64,000 nt of DNA from JALNZF01 sp049793155 (GTDB taxonomy: Bacteria > Nitrospirota > UBA9217). Each line of letters begins with the position of its first letter. The stretch's first letter is position 1. The notes under the pieces are model-generated. The model did no database searches. It had not been told where the DNA came from and saw nothing but the letters and a program-made list of their open reading frames with translations. The position numbers were made by a program, and so were the translations under genes. Shown here piece by piece: positions 25,437-34,434 of the stretch. The stretch is taken from positions 1 through 64,000 of the forward strand of contig JBARBN010000106.1 in NCBI GenBank assembly GCA_049793155.1, in the 5' to 3' direction.

Positions 25437-26987
25437 CTACCCGCTCTCCCGCAAGAACGCCGTTTCGCCGGAGCCGCCTGTATGCCCGGATCTCAGCGGA
25501 TGCTCCGGGAGAAAGAGCACGAGCACGAAGGCCAGGGCAGTGATGACGGCGCCGACGAGGAACGTGGTGCTGATCGCGTGGCGGTATGCCCCGATCACGA
25601 TCTCCCTCTGGGCATCGGGGAGCGCGGCGATGTCCTGGATCCCCTGCTCCATGAGCGCGCGGCCGCGCCCGAGCAGCCCGGTCCAATGTTCCGTGTTCAG
25701 ATCCCGGAGCCGGGCCGTCATGATGGCGCCGGACATGGCCACGCCAAAGGTGCCGCCGAGCTGTCTGAAGAAGGCCGCGGTCGCCGTTGCCGCGCCCTGC
25801 TCGCGGGCACCCACCGCGTTCTGCAGGGCGACGACAAGATTGGGCATGACCAGGCCAAAGCCGCACCCGAGGATGATGAGGGCCGCCTCGATCATGCCGA
25901 TGCCCGCGTTCGACGCGGCCGCCCACATCACGACGATAAATGAAAGAGAGGCGCAACCCAGGCCGACGACGGGGAATATCTTGTACCTGCCGGTCCGGGA
26001 AACGAGGCGCCCGCCGATAAAGGACGTTGCGATCAGGCCGCCGGTCATGGGCGCAAGCATGAGCCCGGCCCTCGCCGGCGCCATGCCCATGACAAGCTGG
26101 AAAAAGAGCGGCAGGAATACGAAAGCGCCGAAGATCCCCATGAAGGCAAGCCCCATGACCGAGGAAGCGATCACCACGGTCCTGTTGTGGAAGATGTGCG
26201 GCGAGAGCACCGGCTCGAGAGAGCGCCGCTCCGTTCGGATCAGAAGAACGATGAGCACCGCGGATGCCGTGCCAAGTCCGATAATGAGCGGGGACGACCA
26301 CGGGAACTGCACGCCGCCCCAGGACAGGACAAGGAGCAGGGCCACGGTGGCCGAGGTGAGAAGTGCAACCGCCGTGTAATCGATGCGATGCGGGACCTTG
26401 TGATGGGGCCGGTGGAAACCGAAGGCGATCATGGCAAGGGCCGGAATGCCCACGGGTACGTTCACGTAAAAGATCCAGCGCCACGACAACGCGCTCGTGA
26501 TGAACCCTCCCAAAAGCGGACCGGCAATGCTCGAAAACGCGAAGACCGCGCCGAAGAGCCCCTGGTAGCGGCCGCGCTCGCGGGGTGCAACCAGGTCCGC
26601 GATCGTGGTCTGGGCGAGCACCATGAGGCCGCCCGCTCCCATACCCTGGATTCCGCGAAAGACCACGAGTTGTGTCATTGAGCGGGACAGGCCGCAGAGG
26701 CAGGAGCCGATGAGAAATATGCCGATCGCGATGATAAAGAGCGGCTTCCTGCCGTACATGTCCGAGAGCTTTCCGTAGAGCGGCGTTGTTGCCGTAGAAG
26801 TTACGAGAAATGACGTGACGACCCACGAAAGATGATGAAGGCCGCCCAGCTCGCTCACGATCTGCGGCAGGGCCACGGCCACGATATTCTGGTCGAGCGA
26901 AGCCAGGGCGAGCGCCAGCATCAGGCCGGCAAACACGGTCCGGACCTCGCGGGGCGTCGGCGGAGTTTCATGAAGTTCGGAAGACAT
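25437..26987 (-). CDS. DHA2-family MFS multidrug exporter (EmrB/QacA-like)
   Basis: A 516-aa inner-membrane drug:proton antiporter with 14 predicted membrane helices. Near the N-terminus, ASLDQNIVAVALPQIVSELG is the DHA2 motif D1. It is followed by PLYGKLSDMYGRKPLF (MFS motif A) and VFRGIQGMGAGGLM. The C-terminal half includes GGRLVSRTGRYKIF. The gene is more GC-rich than its neighbours, and a long shadow frame exists on the same strand. No EmrA partner or TetR/MarR regulator is adjacent. Substrates cannot be predicted. Confidence 0.9.
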   Translation of the reverse strand: MSSELHETPPTPREVRTVFAGLMLALALASLDQNIVAVALPQIVSELGGLHHLSWVVTSFLVTSTATTPLYGKLSDMYGRKPLFIIAIGIFLIGSCLCGLSRSMTQLVVFRGIQGMGAGGLMVLAQTTIADLVAPRERGRYQGLFGAVFAFSSIAGPLLGGFITSALSWRWIFYVNVPVGIPALAMIAFGFHRPHHKVPHRIDYTAVALLTSATVALLLVLSWGGVQFPWSSPLIIGLGTASAVLIVLLIRTERRSLEPVLSPHIFHNRTVVIASSVMGLAFMGIFGAFVFLPLFFQLVMGMAPARAGLMLAPMTGGLIATSFIGGRLVSRTGRYKIFPVVGLGCASLSFIVVMWAAASNAGIGMIEAALIILGCGFGLVMPNLVVALQNAVGAREQGAATATAAFFRQLGGTFGVAMSGAIMTARLRDLNTEHWTGLLGRGRALMEQGIQDIAALPDAQREIVIGAYRHAISTTFLVGAVITALAFVLVLFLPEHPLRSGHTGGSGETAFLRESG

Positions 26988-27020
26988 GATCGGGGAATTA
27001 TAAGGGGCCGCGTTCTTTTG

Positions 27021-27944
27021 TCAAGGGGAGAGTTTTTGAGGCGCCTTCTGACTCCCGGCGGCGTTCAGCCCTCCCTGCTTCTTCTCATTGAAAATGTCAT
27101 ACACCGCGGAGAAATCCTGTTCACCCAGTCCCTTCCGAACAGCGAGGGCATAGATCTCTTTCACGACGCTTGCCGAGGGTATGGCCACTCCGGTTTCGTA
27201 TGCCGTATCGGCGGCAAGCTGCATATCCTTGTGCATCCACTGGAGCGGGAACTCGGTCTCGAAGGTCCCTGACTCGATCTTCCGTCGTTTGAACGCGAGG
27301 AACGGTGCAGCTACGGGCGAACCCAGGATCGTGTCGAACAGCATGTCCTTTGAAATGCCGAGCGCTTCTCCGAACACCACCGCCTCGGAAAACGCGACCA
27401 TTGCCTGGGCAAGAATAAGATTATTCACCATCTTCATCGATGAACCCATGCCATGACCGCCGACATGATACACGGCTTTCCCCATGGCCTCGAGAAGCGG
27501 CCGTGCCTCTTCCACGTCCCCCTTCTCGCCTCCCGCGAAGAACAGGAGCTGTCCCTGCTCGGCCGGACCTTTGGACCCGCCGACCGGGGCGTCGATGAAC
27601 CTGACCCTGCGTTGTCTCGACTCGTCGGCCAAAAGCCGGGAGAAGGAAGGATTTACCGTACTGCAGTCGATCCACAGAGACCTGTCGGCCAGGTGGTTCA
27701 AAAAGCCGTATTTCCCGAGCAGCGCTGTTTCCGCGACCGCGTCCGGTTTGGCAAGCATGGTGAAGATGATCGTCACCTGTTTTGCCAGCTCCGCCGGCGT
27801 GGCCGCCCAGACCGCCCCGTTCGCGATCAGCGTTTCCGCCTTCTGTTTTGTCCGGTTGTAGACGACGAGCTCATGCCCCTTTTTTTGCAAATTGGCGGCC
27901 ATGCGGCTGCCCATGATCCCCAGTCCGATAAAACCGATCTTCAT
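27021..27944 (-). CDS. Beta-hydroxyacid dehydrogenase (3-hydroxyisobutyrate dehydrogenase family)
   Basis: A 307-aa NAD(P)-dependent dehydrogenase. The Rossmann start MKIGFIGLGIMGSRMAANLQ is followed by VYNRTKQKAE, where Arg-Thr after the second strand suggests NADPH. The substrate motif is seen in RFIDAPVGGSKGPAEQGQL, and the catalytic Lys in GMGSSMKMVNNLILAQ. Family members reduce succinic semialdehyde and glyoxylate or oxidise hydroxyisobutyrate. The GSKGPAE motif is typical of the glyoxylate/succinic semialdehyde reductase branch. It lies 33 bp after the MFS exporter gene, same strand, and is divergent from the FGGY kinase. Confidence 0.85.
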   Translation of the reverse strand: MKIGFIGLGIMGSRMAANLQKKGHELVVYNRTKQKAETLIANGAVWAATPAELAKQVTIIFTMLAKPDAVAETALLGKYGFLNHLADRSLWIDCSTVNPSFSRLLADESRQRRVRFIDAPVGGSKGPAEQGQLLFFAGGEKGDVEEARPLLEAMGKAVYHVGGHGMGSSMKMVNNLILAQAMVAFSEAVVFGEALGISKDMLFDTILGSPVAAPFLAFKRRKIESGTFETEFPLQWMHKDMQLAADTAYETGVAIPSASVVKEIYALAVRKGLGEQDFSAVYDIFNEKKQGGLNAAGSQKAPQKLSP

Positions 27945-28112
27945 AATCTCTCCTCTTTTCGTGATGGAGACTTCAACACCTCACGTCCGGTTATTCCCTG
28001 TCGCACAGTTTTGGTTTAATTTTACCACATGATAACAAATGGCGCGGGGTATCCGTTCATTTTTTCGTCCGTCTCCCCTTGTCCGTCATTTCAAATGGTT
28101 ATTCGGTCAAAG

Positions 28113-28141
28113 TTGACGATTGGGACAAAAACGGATAGACT
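28113..28141 (+). promoter_or_regulatory. Promoter of the FGGY kinase
   Basis: TTGACG (28113-28118), 17-nt spacer and TAGACT (28136-28141), 36 bp before the preferred ATG at 28177. Confidence 0.55.
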
Positions 28142-28176
28142 TAGTGACAGAAGTGTGCCATTTATTGGAGGGTCAC

Positions 28177-29631
28177 ATGCTTACCGGTTGTTTCATCGGC
28201 ATTGATCAGGGGAGCAGCGCGACAAAGGCCTTAGCCATCAGCACCGACGGACAGGTGCTCTTCCAGGTCCGGAAGATCCTTCCGCCGCCTTTCCGGGGCG
28301 GGAACCGCATCGAGCATGATGCCGAAGAGATACTCCGCTCGATCTCTGATGCCCTGAACGAATCCATTCAGACGGTACAGGGTTCGGGCGTTCGGGTGCT
28401 TGGCATCGGACTCTCGTGCCAACGCTCCTCCTGCCTCGCCTGGAACGGATCAACGGGCGCTCCTCTCACGCCGGTGATCAGCTGGCGCGATGCCCGGGGG
28501 AGCGATCTCATCGAGAACCTCAGGGACCAGGGACCCGATATCCTTCAGCGCTCCGGCCTTCCGCTCACACCCTACTATTCCGCCTCGAAGCTGCGCTGGA
28601 TCCGGGACACCATGGCGGAGGCAAGACAGCCGGAAGCCATATACGGAACGCTCAGCAGCTTACTGGTCCGGCATCTCACCGGGAACAATACGGACGTGAT
28701 CGATCACACCCATGCGGCCCGCACCCAGCTCATGAACATCGGGACGCTTACCTGGGACGAAGAATTGATCCGGATCTTCGGCTTGACCGGCATTGTACTT
28801 CCGCGGATCGTACCATCGGCGCACGCCTTCGGGACCGCGCGCACCCCGGCGGGAGACTTCCCCCTGCTTGCCTGTCTCGGCGACCAGCAGGCGGCCATGC
28901 TCGGGCTCGGCGTTTTCGAAAAAGGAGACGCGGGGATCAACCTGGGGACGGGCGGGTTTCTGATGCTGAACACCGGCGCCGGGCTCGTGCCCGCGGAAGG
29001 CCTTATGGCATCGGTTCAGTATTCGGATGAGAGAGAATTGCATTATCTGCTCGAAGGCAGCGTGAACGCGGTTGGCGACGCCCTCGAATGGACCAGGACG
29101 AACCTCGGCCTGTTCAAGGAATACGAGGAGATGGACGATCTCTGCTGGAAAGCCGCGACCGACACCATAGCGTTCATCGGCCTGAACGGCATTGGCTCGC
29201 CGCACTGGGAAACGAACATCTCAAGCGCGTTTCACGGCCTGGGGCCGGAGAGCACCTCGGCGGACATGGTGCGAGCCGTAGTGGAGGGCATTGTATTCTT
29301 CATCAAGGACATCGCCGAAGAGGTCCATAAGAGCGGTATCGAACCGCGGAAATTCGTCCTTGCAGGAGGACTTTCGACCCTCACCTATCTCAGCCAGATC
29401 CTGGCCGATATCCTCAAGAAGGACGTCCTCGTCAGCATCGGCAGGGAGGCTTCGGCCCTGGGCGCGGCATTCCTGGCAGGCATGCAGAACGGCACGTGGA
29501 AGGCCGATGACATCAGAAGAATGGCGGCGCAGGGCGAGCTGGTGCACGGCGCGGAGAACCCCGGACTTGAAAGAAGATATAAAAAGTGGAAGGAACTGCA
29601 CCGGATGACGAGAGAGATGGACAGGATGTGA
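28177..29631 (+). CDS. FGGY-family carbohydrate kinase
   Basis: A 484-aa sugar kinase of the ASKHA fold. The phosphate-1 motif is FIGIDQGSSATKALAI. The substrate-site region AWNGSTGAPLTPVISWRDAR resembles that of glycerol and xylulose kinases. The C-terminal lobe has GINLGTGGFLML and KFVLAGGLSTLTYLSQIL, the FGGY adenosine motif. The ATG at 28177 has GGAGGG five bases upstream; the open frame begins earlier at 28120, but that extension is not family-like and runs through the promoter. No sugar transporter or isomerase is nearby, so the substrate (xylulose, glycerol or another polyol) is unknown. Confidence 0.85.
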   Translation: MLTGCFIGIDQGSSATKALAISTDGQVLFQVRKILPPPFRGGNRIEHDAEEILRSISDALNESIQTVQGSGVRVLGIGLSCQRSSCLAWNGSTGAPLTPVISWRDARGSDLIENLRDQGPDILQRSGLPLTPYYSASKLRWIRDTMAEARQPEAIYGTLSSLLVRHLTGNNTDVIDHTHAARTQLMNIGTLTWDEELIRIFGLTGIVLPRIVPSAHAFGTARTPAGDFPLLACLGDQQAAMLGLGVFEKGDAGINLGTGGFLMLNTGAGLVPAEGLMASVQYSDERELHYLLEGSVNAVGDALEWTRTNLGLFKEYEEMDDLCWKAATDTIAFIGLNGIGSPHWETNISSAFHGLGPESTSADMVRAVVEGIVFFIKDIAEEVHKSGIEPRKFVLAGGLSTLTYLSQILADILKKDVLVSIGREASALGAAFLAGMQNGTWKADDIRRMAAQGELVHGAENPGLERRYKKWKELHRMTREMDRM

Positions 29632-29725
29632 CCAGGCGGTGCTGATGGATGCGAAACGCCGGGCGTAATGAGCTGTTCAAAATAAAACACCAACCAGCCA
29701 CCCGCATAAAAGCGTGAAGGTCCTC

Positions 29726-31258
29726 TTATGTAATGCTCTCCTTTTTCAATTTATTTCCGCCCGTATCCTCTTTCCAGCGCGCAGGAAAAATAAAACGGAC
29801 CGTCGTTCCCACACCCAACTCGCTATCCAGGGTGATCTCGCCCATATGCTCTGTAATGATCTGCCTGACCAGCGGAAGCCCCATTCCGGTCCTTCCCTTC
29901 GTGCTGTAAAAGGGTTCAAAGATCCTGTGAAGCTCTTCGGAGGTCATCCCTTTCCCCGCGTCTTTGATCGTCAGATAGGGATTGTCATCCTTTTCTCCGG
30001 TTTCAATGACTATTTCACCCCCGGGTGTTGACGCGTCCACCGCATTGCCGATAATGTGCTGTATGGATATCTTGATGAGCTGCCTGTTTGCATTGAACAT
30101 GAGCTGTTTATCATGCAGTTTCACCACGAGCCTCAGGCCGGCGTCCTTGATCTTGCGTTCCATAAGCCCCGCGATCGTGGAGGCGATCTCATTCAGGTCT
30201 TCGCGCTTAAACAGAAACCTCTTGCTTTTCACGAGGGCGTCAAAATCGGCGACGATCGTTTCCATCTTCATGCATTCGTCAAGGATCATCTGAAATTTCT
30301 TTGCAGGAACCCCCTCGGGCTCTTTTTTCGAGAGCTGCCTGCAGAGCCCCCCGATGACCGTTACCGGGTTCCGTATGCGGTCCGCGACCTTCAATCCGAA
30401 CATTCCCATGGTGCGTTCGGCAACGATATCCTCCATCTCATGGTTCAGGTTCATGACCTCCTTGTTGACGCTCTCAATAATATTTCTATCAGATTCGATC
30501 TTCCCATAGAACCACTCGAACCTCATGTTGATGAGGTAAAAAATGATGGCAAAAAAGACCGTATAAAGCCCGATAAAGACCGCAACCGTCCGCCTGGCCT
30601 CGTCAAGAGCTACATGCACAGGAATATACGCCATGAGGGCATCAACCCTCTCTCCTACCTTCATCTGAAAGCCTGCGGTATCCCCGTATTGCGCTACCAT
30701 TTCTTTCGGCGCTTCTCGAGGGTCTCCATGACACGAAAGACAGGATTCCTGAATGGGCAAACCGGCCCGGGCAAGTACATAATAATGAGCATTCTGTTCT
30801 TCGATGAGCCCTTTCCATTCCGAGATGTCGCTTTTGCTCCTGAATTCGTTGATGATCCGCGTTTCAAGTTCGTCGGCTCTATTTATGGGATTTCTCGGAT
30901 TCAAAGAGGCATTCTTAAAGCGATGACCGGGAAGCTCCTTCAGAACCCTGCGAGAAATGCTTCTCGCAATATAAGACCTCGACATGCCCTGAATAATGAA
31001 CCTGCCTGGCAGTTCCTTCTGCAAGACGGGTCTCAGTTCCTCGGCGACATAATGTCTTGTTTCCTCATAGGATCTTAAATACAGACTGGCGGTGTTATAT
31101 GCATTGTCGATCGCGTGCTGTTTGAGGATGTAATAGGTAATGAGAGAGATAATCGGCAGCGAAATAATGTAGATCAGGGTCATGAGGGCAGCAAAGCGTC
31201 TTTTTTGATTCAGCTTTTCCCAGAGTACAGGGACACGTACTTTTTTGAATGCGTTCAT
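29726..31258 (-). CDS. Membrane heme-sensor histidine kinase-like protein lacking the phospho-acceptor His
   Basis: A 510-aa protein. The order is membrane helix (about 25-45), a periplasmic DUF3365-type (Tll0287-like) domain with one c-type heme site CLSCH near residue 172, a second helix (about 225-245), a linker, then the kinase core. The H-box region reads VADRIRNPVTVIGG: the usual His-Glu is Asp-Arg. The ATPase domain is complete, with HIIGNAVDAS (N box), DAGKGM (G1), IFEPFYSTKGRTGMGLPL (F/G2). The start at 31258 has AGGTG 6 nt upstream. No response regulator is adjacent. It may act as a pseudokinase or partner another kinase; see findings. Confidence 0.85.
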   Translation of the reverse strand: MNAFKKVRVPVLWEKLNQKRRFAALMTLIYIISLPIISLITYYILKQHAIDNAYNTASLYLRSYEETRHYVAEELRPVLQKELPGRFIIQGMSRSYIARSISRRVLKELPGHRFKNASLNPRNPINRADELETRIINEFRSKSDISEWKGLIEEQNAHYYVLARAGLPIQESCLSCHGDPREAPKEMVAQYGDTAGFQMKVGERVDALMAYIPVHVALDEARRTVAVFIGLYTVFFAIIFYLINMRFEWFYGKIESDRNIIESVNKEVMNLNHEMEDIVAERTMGMFGLKVADRIRNPVTVIGGLCRQLSKKEPEGVPAKKFQMILDECMKMETIVADFDALVKSKRFLFKREDLNEIASTIAGLMERKIKDAGLRLVVKLHDKQLMFNANRQLIKISIQHIIGNAVDASTPGGEIVIETGEKDDNPYLTIKDAGKGMTSEELHRIFEPFYSTKGRTGMGLPLVRQIITEHMGEITLDSELGVGTTVRFIFPARWKEDTGGNKLKKESIT

Positions 31259-31566
31259 CGTCATCACCTGTGGAACAGCGGAAGCGTTGAAGGTCCGGTC
31301 TTCTCACCAAGCTGCTGATGATCGAGCAATGAAAACAACTATCCACTCACCACGTGACGTAAGGTGATAAACTGCACCAGCGCATTCTCGTCTAAGGAGG
31401 GGGTCATGCAGAAAGGATAGCAAGGAGAACGCGCAATGTCAAATTAGAAGACCCCAAGATGAAGCCCCCGCCAAGAGCTGTGCAAAATGGTTGACTATTG
31501 TTTTTTCCCCTGACTGCCGGAAAGCGTGCTATAGTTTAAGAAAAAGGAGTGAAAGGAGAGATTATC

Positions 31567-32061
31567 ATGAAAAATGAATCCACCAATGGAAAAGGATCGA
31601 TCCTGGTGCCGGTTCTTGCGGCCGGGGCCGTAGCGGCGGGGTTGGCGTTCTTGTTCGCGCCGAAATCGGGAACCGAGCTCAGGAAGGACCTGAAACGGGT
31701 CGCTGACCGTTTCTCGCAGGCGATTGATATAGGCAAGGACCTCTATGGTGAAGGCAAAGAGTTCGTAAGCAAAGCCGCGGAAGCCGGAAAGAAAGCGTAC
31801 GTGGAGGAAAGGCCCTTAGAGCCCGTTATCAACCGGAAGAGTTCGCTCATCGTGCCGATCCTGGCGAGCGGCATCATCGGGGCGGGCCTTGCATTGCTGT
31901 TGTCGCCGAAATCGGGAGCCGCGATCAGAAACGACCTGAGGCGTTTCGCCTCGAGCGCCGGAGAGCAGGTAGTATCCGCCGTTGACAAAGGCAAGGACAT
32001 TTTCGGATCAGGCAAGATAGAGTACTTCGAAGGAAAAGAGCCGTTCGAGCACGCAGTGTAG
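31567..32061 (+). CDS. Tandem YtxH-like membrane protein
   Basis: A 164-aa protein made of two copies of one unit. Each has a glycine/alanine-rich membrane segment (ILVPVLAAGAVAAGLAFLFA; LIVPILASGIIGAGLALLL), then PKSGxxxRxDLxR, then an amphipathic helix ending in KGKD or GKDL. The PKSG motif after the helix is the mark of YtxH/gas-vesicle-related small proteins, which normally have one copy. The start at 31567 has AGGAG 8 nt upstream. These proteins are often stress-induced; here the function is unknown. A tiny Lys-rich gene follows 90 bp later. Confidence 0.75.
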   Translation: MKNESTNGKGSILVPVLAAGAVAAGLAFLFAPKSGTELRKDLKRVADRFSQAIDIGKDLYGEGKEFVSKAAEAGKKAYVEERPLEPVINRKSSLIVPILASGIIGAGLALLLSPKSGAAIRNDLRRFASSAGEQVVSAVDKGKDIFGSGKIEYFEGKEPFEHAV

Positions 32062-32151
32062 CAGTGCTGGTTTCCTGAAGAGCGTAGCGCAGGGTGAGGC
32101 GGCACTCCCGGTATAGAGGGACATGATTTCAATCCTATAAGGAGGTGCACC

Positions 32152-32280
32152 ATGGGAGACAAAGGCGGCAAAAAGAGTAAGGACAAGGAGCATAAACAGA
32201 AAGATCTCAAGCAAGCACATGACCTAAAAGATAAGAAGGACAAACAGCCGAAAAGCGCATCAAGATCAGGAGCAGGTTGA
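32152..32280 (+). CDS. Tiny Lys/Asp-rich protein (MGDKGGKK family, copy 1)
   Basis: A 42-aa reading frame starting MGDKGGKKSKDKEHKQKDLK, with a near-perfect AAGGAGG ribosome site 6 nt before the ATG. About half the residues are Lys, Asp, Gln or His; it has no hydrophobic core and should be disordered. A second gene on the minus strand (52816-52959) starts with the same MGDKGGKK(S/N)KDK block behind a GGAGG site. That independent repetition strongly supports translation. It follows the YtxH-like gene by 90 bp and may share its transcript. Function is unknown; nucleic-acid binding or a desiccation/stress role are guesses from composition. Confidence 0.7.
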   Translation: MGDKGGKKSKDKEHKQKDLKQAHDLKDKKDKQPKSASRSGAG

Positions 32281-32588
32281 GAGAGGAAGACCCGGCATGT
32301 CTTGTGGAGCCCTTTGACTTTTAACCATGAGGTGCAATGTTTAAAGGATTGAGAACGCGGCTCTCTGAAGATTTTGATCTACCTTGAGCGGGGGCAGCGC
32401 TTTCCGCATCAGGAAGAATCCCTCTACGACAACAAAAATTCCATAACTTTCGGCGCAAATCCCCTGTTCCGACACTGATGACATCTACATCCTTCCCCTT
32501 CTATCACAATACGGAAAGTTAAACCTCTGCCTTTGTTCGACGCCGTTGTATCTCTTCTCAACAGGACGCAATCTGAGCAGCCATGCGC
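32281..32588. other. Intergenic region without a recognised gene
   Basis: This 308-bp stretch separates the tiny Lys-rich gene from the convergent SDR gene. I see no convincing reading frame, hairpin terminator or repeat in it. Confidence 0.5.
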
Positions 32589-34118
32589 CTACCAGTCAAT
32601 GGGGAAATAATCCTTCAGGAATTTCCCGCTCCAGTGCCTCCCTGTCAGGATGCCGTCAAAGAAAGGATCGCAGACCCGCGCTGCTCCGTCAACGATATCC
32701 AGGGGAGGCTGGAAATCGTGGACCTTTTGCTTGAGTTCGGAAAGGGCCGCAGGATCCTCATCCGTGACCCACCCCGTATCGACCGCATTCATGTAGATGC
32801 CGTCCTTGGCAAGATCCGCTGCCGAGGTATGGGTCATCATGTTCAAGGCCGCCTTCGCCATATTCGTATGGGGATGTCGTTCATCCTTTTTGAACCTGAA
32901 GAACTTGCCCTCCATTGCGGTCACATTCACAATATGTTTCTGCCCGGTATGGGCCCGCCGCATAAGGGGCACAAGCCTGTTGCACAGGATAAAGGGGGCC
33001 ACGGAATTCACCAGCTGCACCTCGAGCATTTCCGTGGTCGGGATCTCTCCCATACGCAACCGCCAGCTGTTCGTCCTGCGGAGATCCACCTGCTGAAGGT
33101 CCGCATCCACCCTTCCCCTGGGGAAGAGCGCTTCAGACCGGGAAATAGGGTCATGATCGGAGGGCTCCTGCGAAAGCCTGGCGGATTCGCACAGACCGAT
33201 GCCAACCCTCTCTTCGTTCCATGCCTGAGAAAGGACGGTACTCCCCTCCCCGCAGCGGCTGCCGGCAGGCGAAAGCTGTTTTGTACACGCGACATGATCA
33301 TCAAGCAGCGTCCGGACTTCTCTCGGCAGTTCATGGCAACCCTGTTCTTCTCGTTCCATCAGATGGGCATAGAACCCGGGCGGTCTCCTCACGGTCTGGG
33401 CAGCGTTATTGATCAGGATGTCGAGGCGTCCGTACGTGTGCTCCACATATCGCGTGAACAGCTCGACGCTCGGGACATGCCTGAGGTCAAGACCGTGAAC
33501 ATGCAGCCGGTGGCCCCACGCGGCAAATCCGTCTTCCCGGGAATAACGCAGGGCCGCATCAAGGGGAAACCTGGTCGTTGCAATGACCGTAGCGCCGGCG
33601 CGCAGCATCATGAGCGCTGCCTGAAACCCTATCTTCACGCGTGCGCCTGTGATCAAGGCGACCTGGCCGGCAAGTGATGCCGTCTGGAAGCGCTTCCGGT
33701 AGTTCTGGTCCCCGCATTTCCTGCACATGCAATCATAAAAAAAATGCAGCTCCGTGAACTTTTCCTTGCACACATAGCAATTGCGGGAGGAACGCAGTTC
33801 CTCCCGCCCCTGATCAGGTACGGAGGCATATCCCTCGATCTGCGCAGGGGCAATAAAGGTTCCCCGGGCGCGGGCAATGCGGATACCTGTCGCATTTCTC
33901 GCACGCCGGTCCTGTTCGAGCCTTGCCAGGCCGCGCGTTTTGTTCAGCGACTTGTTCCTTTTCTTTCTTTCCGCCCGGTCGGGACGGGATAGTTCCCCGG
34001 CCGCTTTCAGCAGCGCGCGTCGTTGTTCTTCAGAAACACCTGCAAACAGTCCCGCATCGCCGACCAGGTCGCCGAGGAGGGAGATACACTTTGCAATTTC
34101 GTCGGGGCCGTGTTTCAT
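32589..34118 (-). CDS. Atypical short-chain dehydrogenase with N-terminal zinc knuckle
   Basis: A 509-aa protein. Residues 1-130 hold a charged helical region and a cysteine cluster (CYVCKEKF, then CMCRKCGDQ) that looks like a zinc ribbon. The SDR domain starts near 140 with LAGQVALITGARVKIGFQAA, where the glycine motif is TGARVKIG instead of TGxxxGIG. DILINNAAQT is normal. At the active site the Ser is replaced in NVTAMEGKFF, and the usual YxxxK is TNMAK, so the catalytic Tyr is absent. A long insertion lies at about 260-370. The start at 34118 has GGGAGG upstream. It belongs to a subfamily with this active site; substrate is unknown. Convergent with nothing recognisable; alone. Confidence 0.8.
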   Translation of the reverse strand: MKHGPDEIAKCISLLGDLVGDAGLFAGVSEEQRRALLKAAGELSRPDRAERKKRNKSLNKTRGLARLEQDRRARNATGIRIARARGTFIAPAQIEGYASVPDQGREELRSSRNCYVCKEKFTELHFFYDCMCRKCGDQNYRKRFQTASLAGQVALITGARVKIGFQAALMMLRAGATVIATTRFPLDAALRYSREDGFAAWGHRLHVHGLDLRHVPSVELFTRYVEHTYGRLDILINNAAQTVRRPPGFYAHLMEREEQGCHELPREVRTLLDDHVACTKQLSPAGSRCGEGSTVLSQAWNEERVGIGLCESARLSQEPSDHDPISRSEALFPRGRVDADLQQVDLRRTNSWRLRMGEIPTTEMLEVQLVNSVAPFILCNRLVPLMRRAHTGQKHIVNVTAMEGKFFRFKKDERHPHTNMAKAALNMMTHTSAADLAKDGIYMNAVDTGWVTDEDPAALSELKQKVHDFQPPLDIVDGAARVCDPFFDGILTGRHWSGKFLKDYFPIDW

Positions 34119-34378
34119 GGCACGACCTCCCTTCATGAGAGATACAGTACAAAGTCTAAAAAATATTAAACTGATCCCAGGATGCTTTTCTTGATCGAAA
34201 AATGATACGCCTCTTAAGCGAAAGGGGCAAGCGGAAATTGCGGCAGATAGAATATCGTCACCGAGAGCTCGGAGTAACGTTATCGGATTAAAAGCATTAA
34301 GCGGTGTACCGGGCGACTCTGCGGACATCCGGGGTCGCGGAGATGGCAATGCATCCCCTTGTATGTCTGCGTCTTGGA

Positions 34379-34417
34379 AATTAAAAACAGGCGGAACGGA
34401 TTTACCGTCCCGCCTGT
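34379..34417 (-). terminator. Rho-independent terminator of hcp
   Basis: On the minus strand ACAGGCGGGACGG pairs with CCGTTCCGCCTGT across a short loop and is followed by TTTTTAATTT. It lies 18 bp after the hcp stop. The rest of the 316-bp gap to the SDR start (34119-34434) shows no gene. Confidence 0.9.
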
Positions 34418-34434
34418 TGCAGATAATTTATACG

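Noticed and set aside
25393..26826. 477-aa minus-strand frame
   Set aside because: Same-strand, shifted-frame shadow of the GC-rich MFS exporter; rich in Arg/Pro/His with no domain.
30056..31078. 340-aa plus-strand frame
   Set aside because: Antisense to the heme-sensor kinase; no recognisable domain.
31268..31566. Possible promoter with TTGACT near 31493
   Set aside because: No -10 box at the right distance; a weaker TATAGT lies 14 nt from another candidate -35, so no call was made.
32583..33677. 364-aa plus-strand frame
   Set aside because: Antisense shadow of the zinc-knuckle SDR gene, which has family motifs and a good start.
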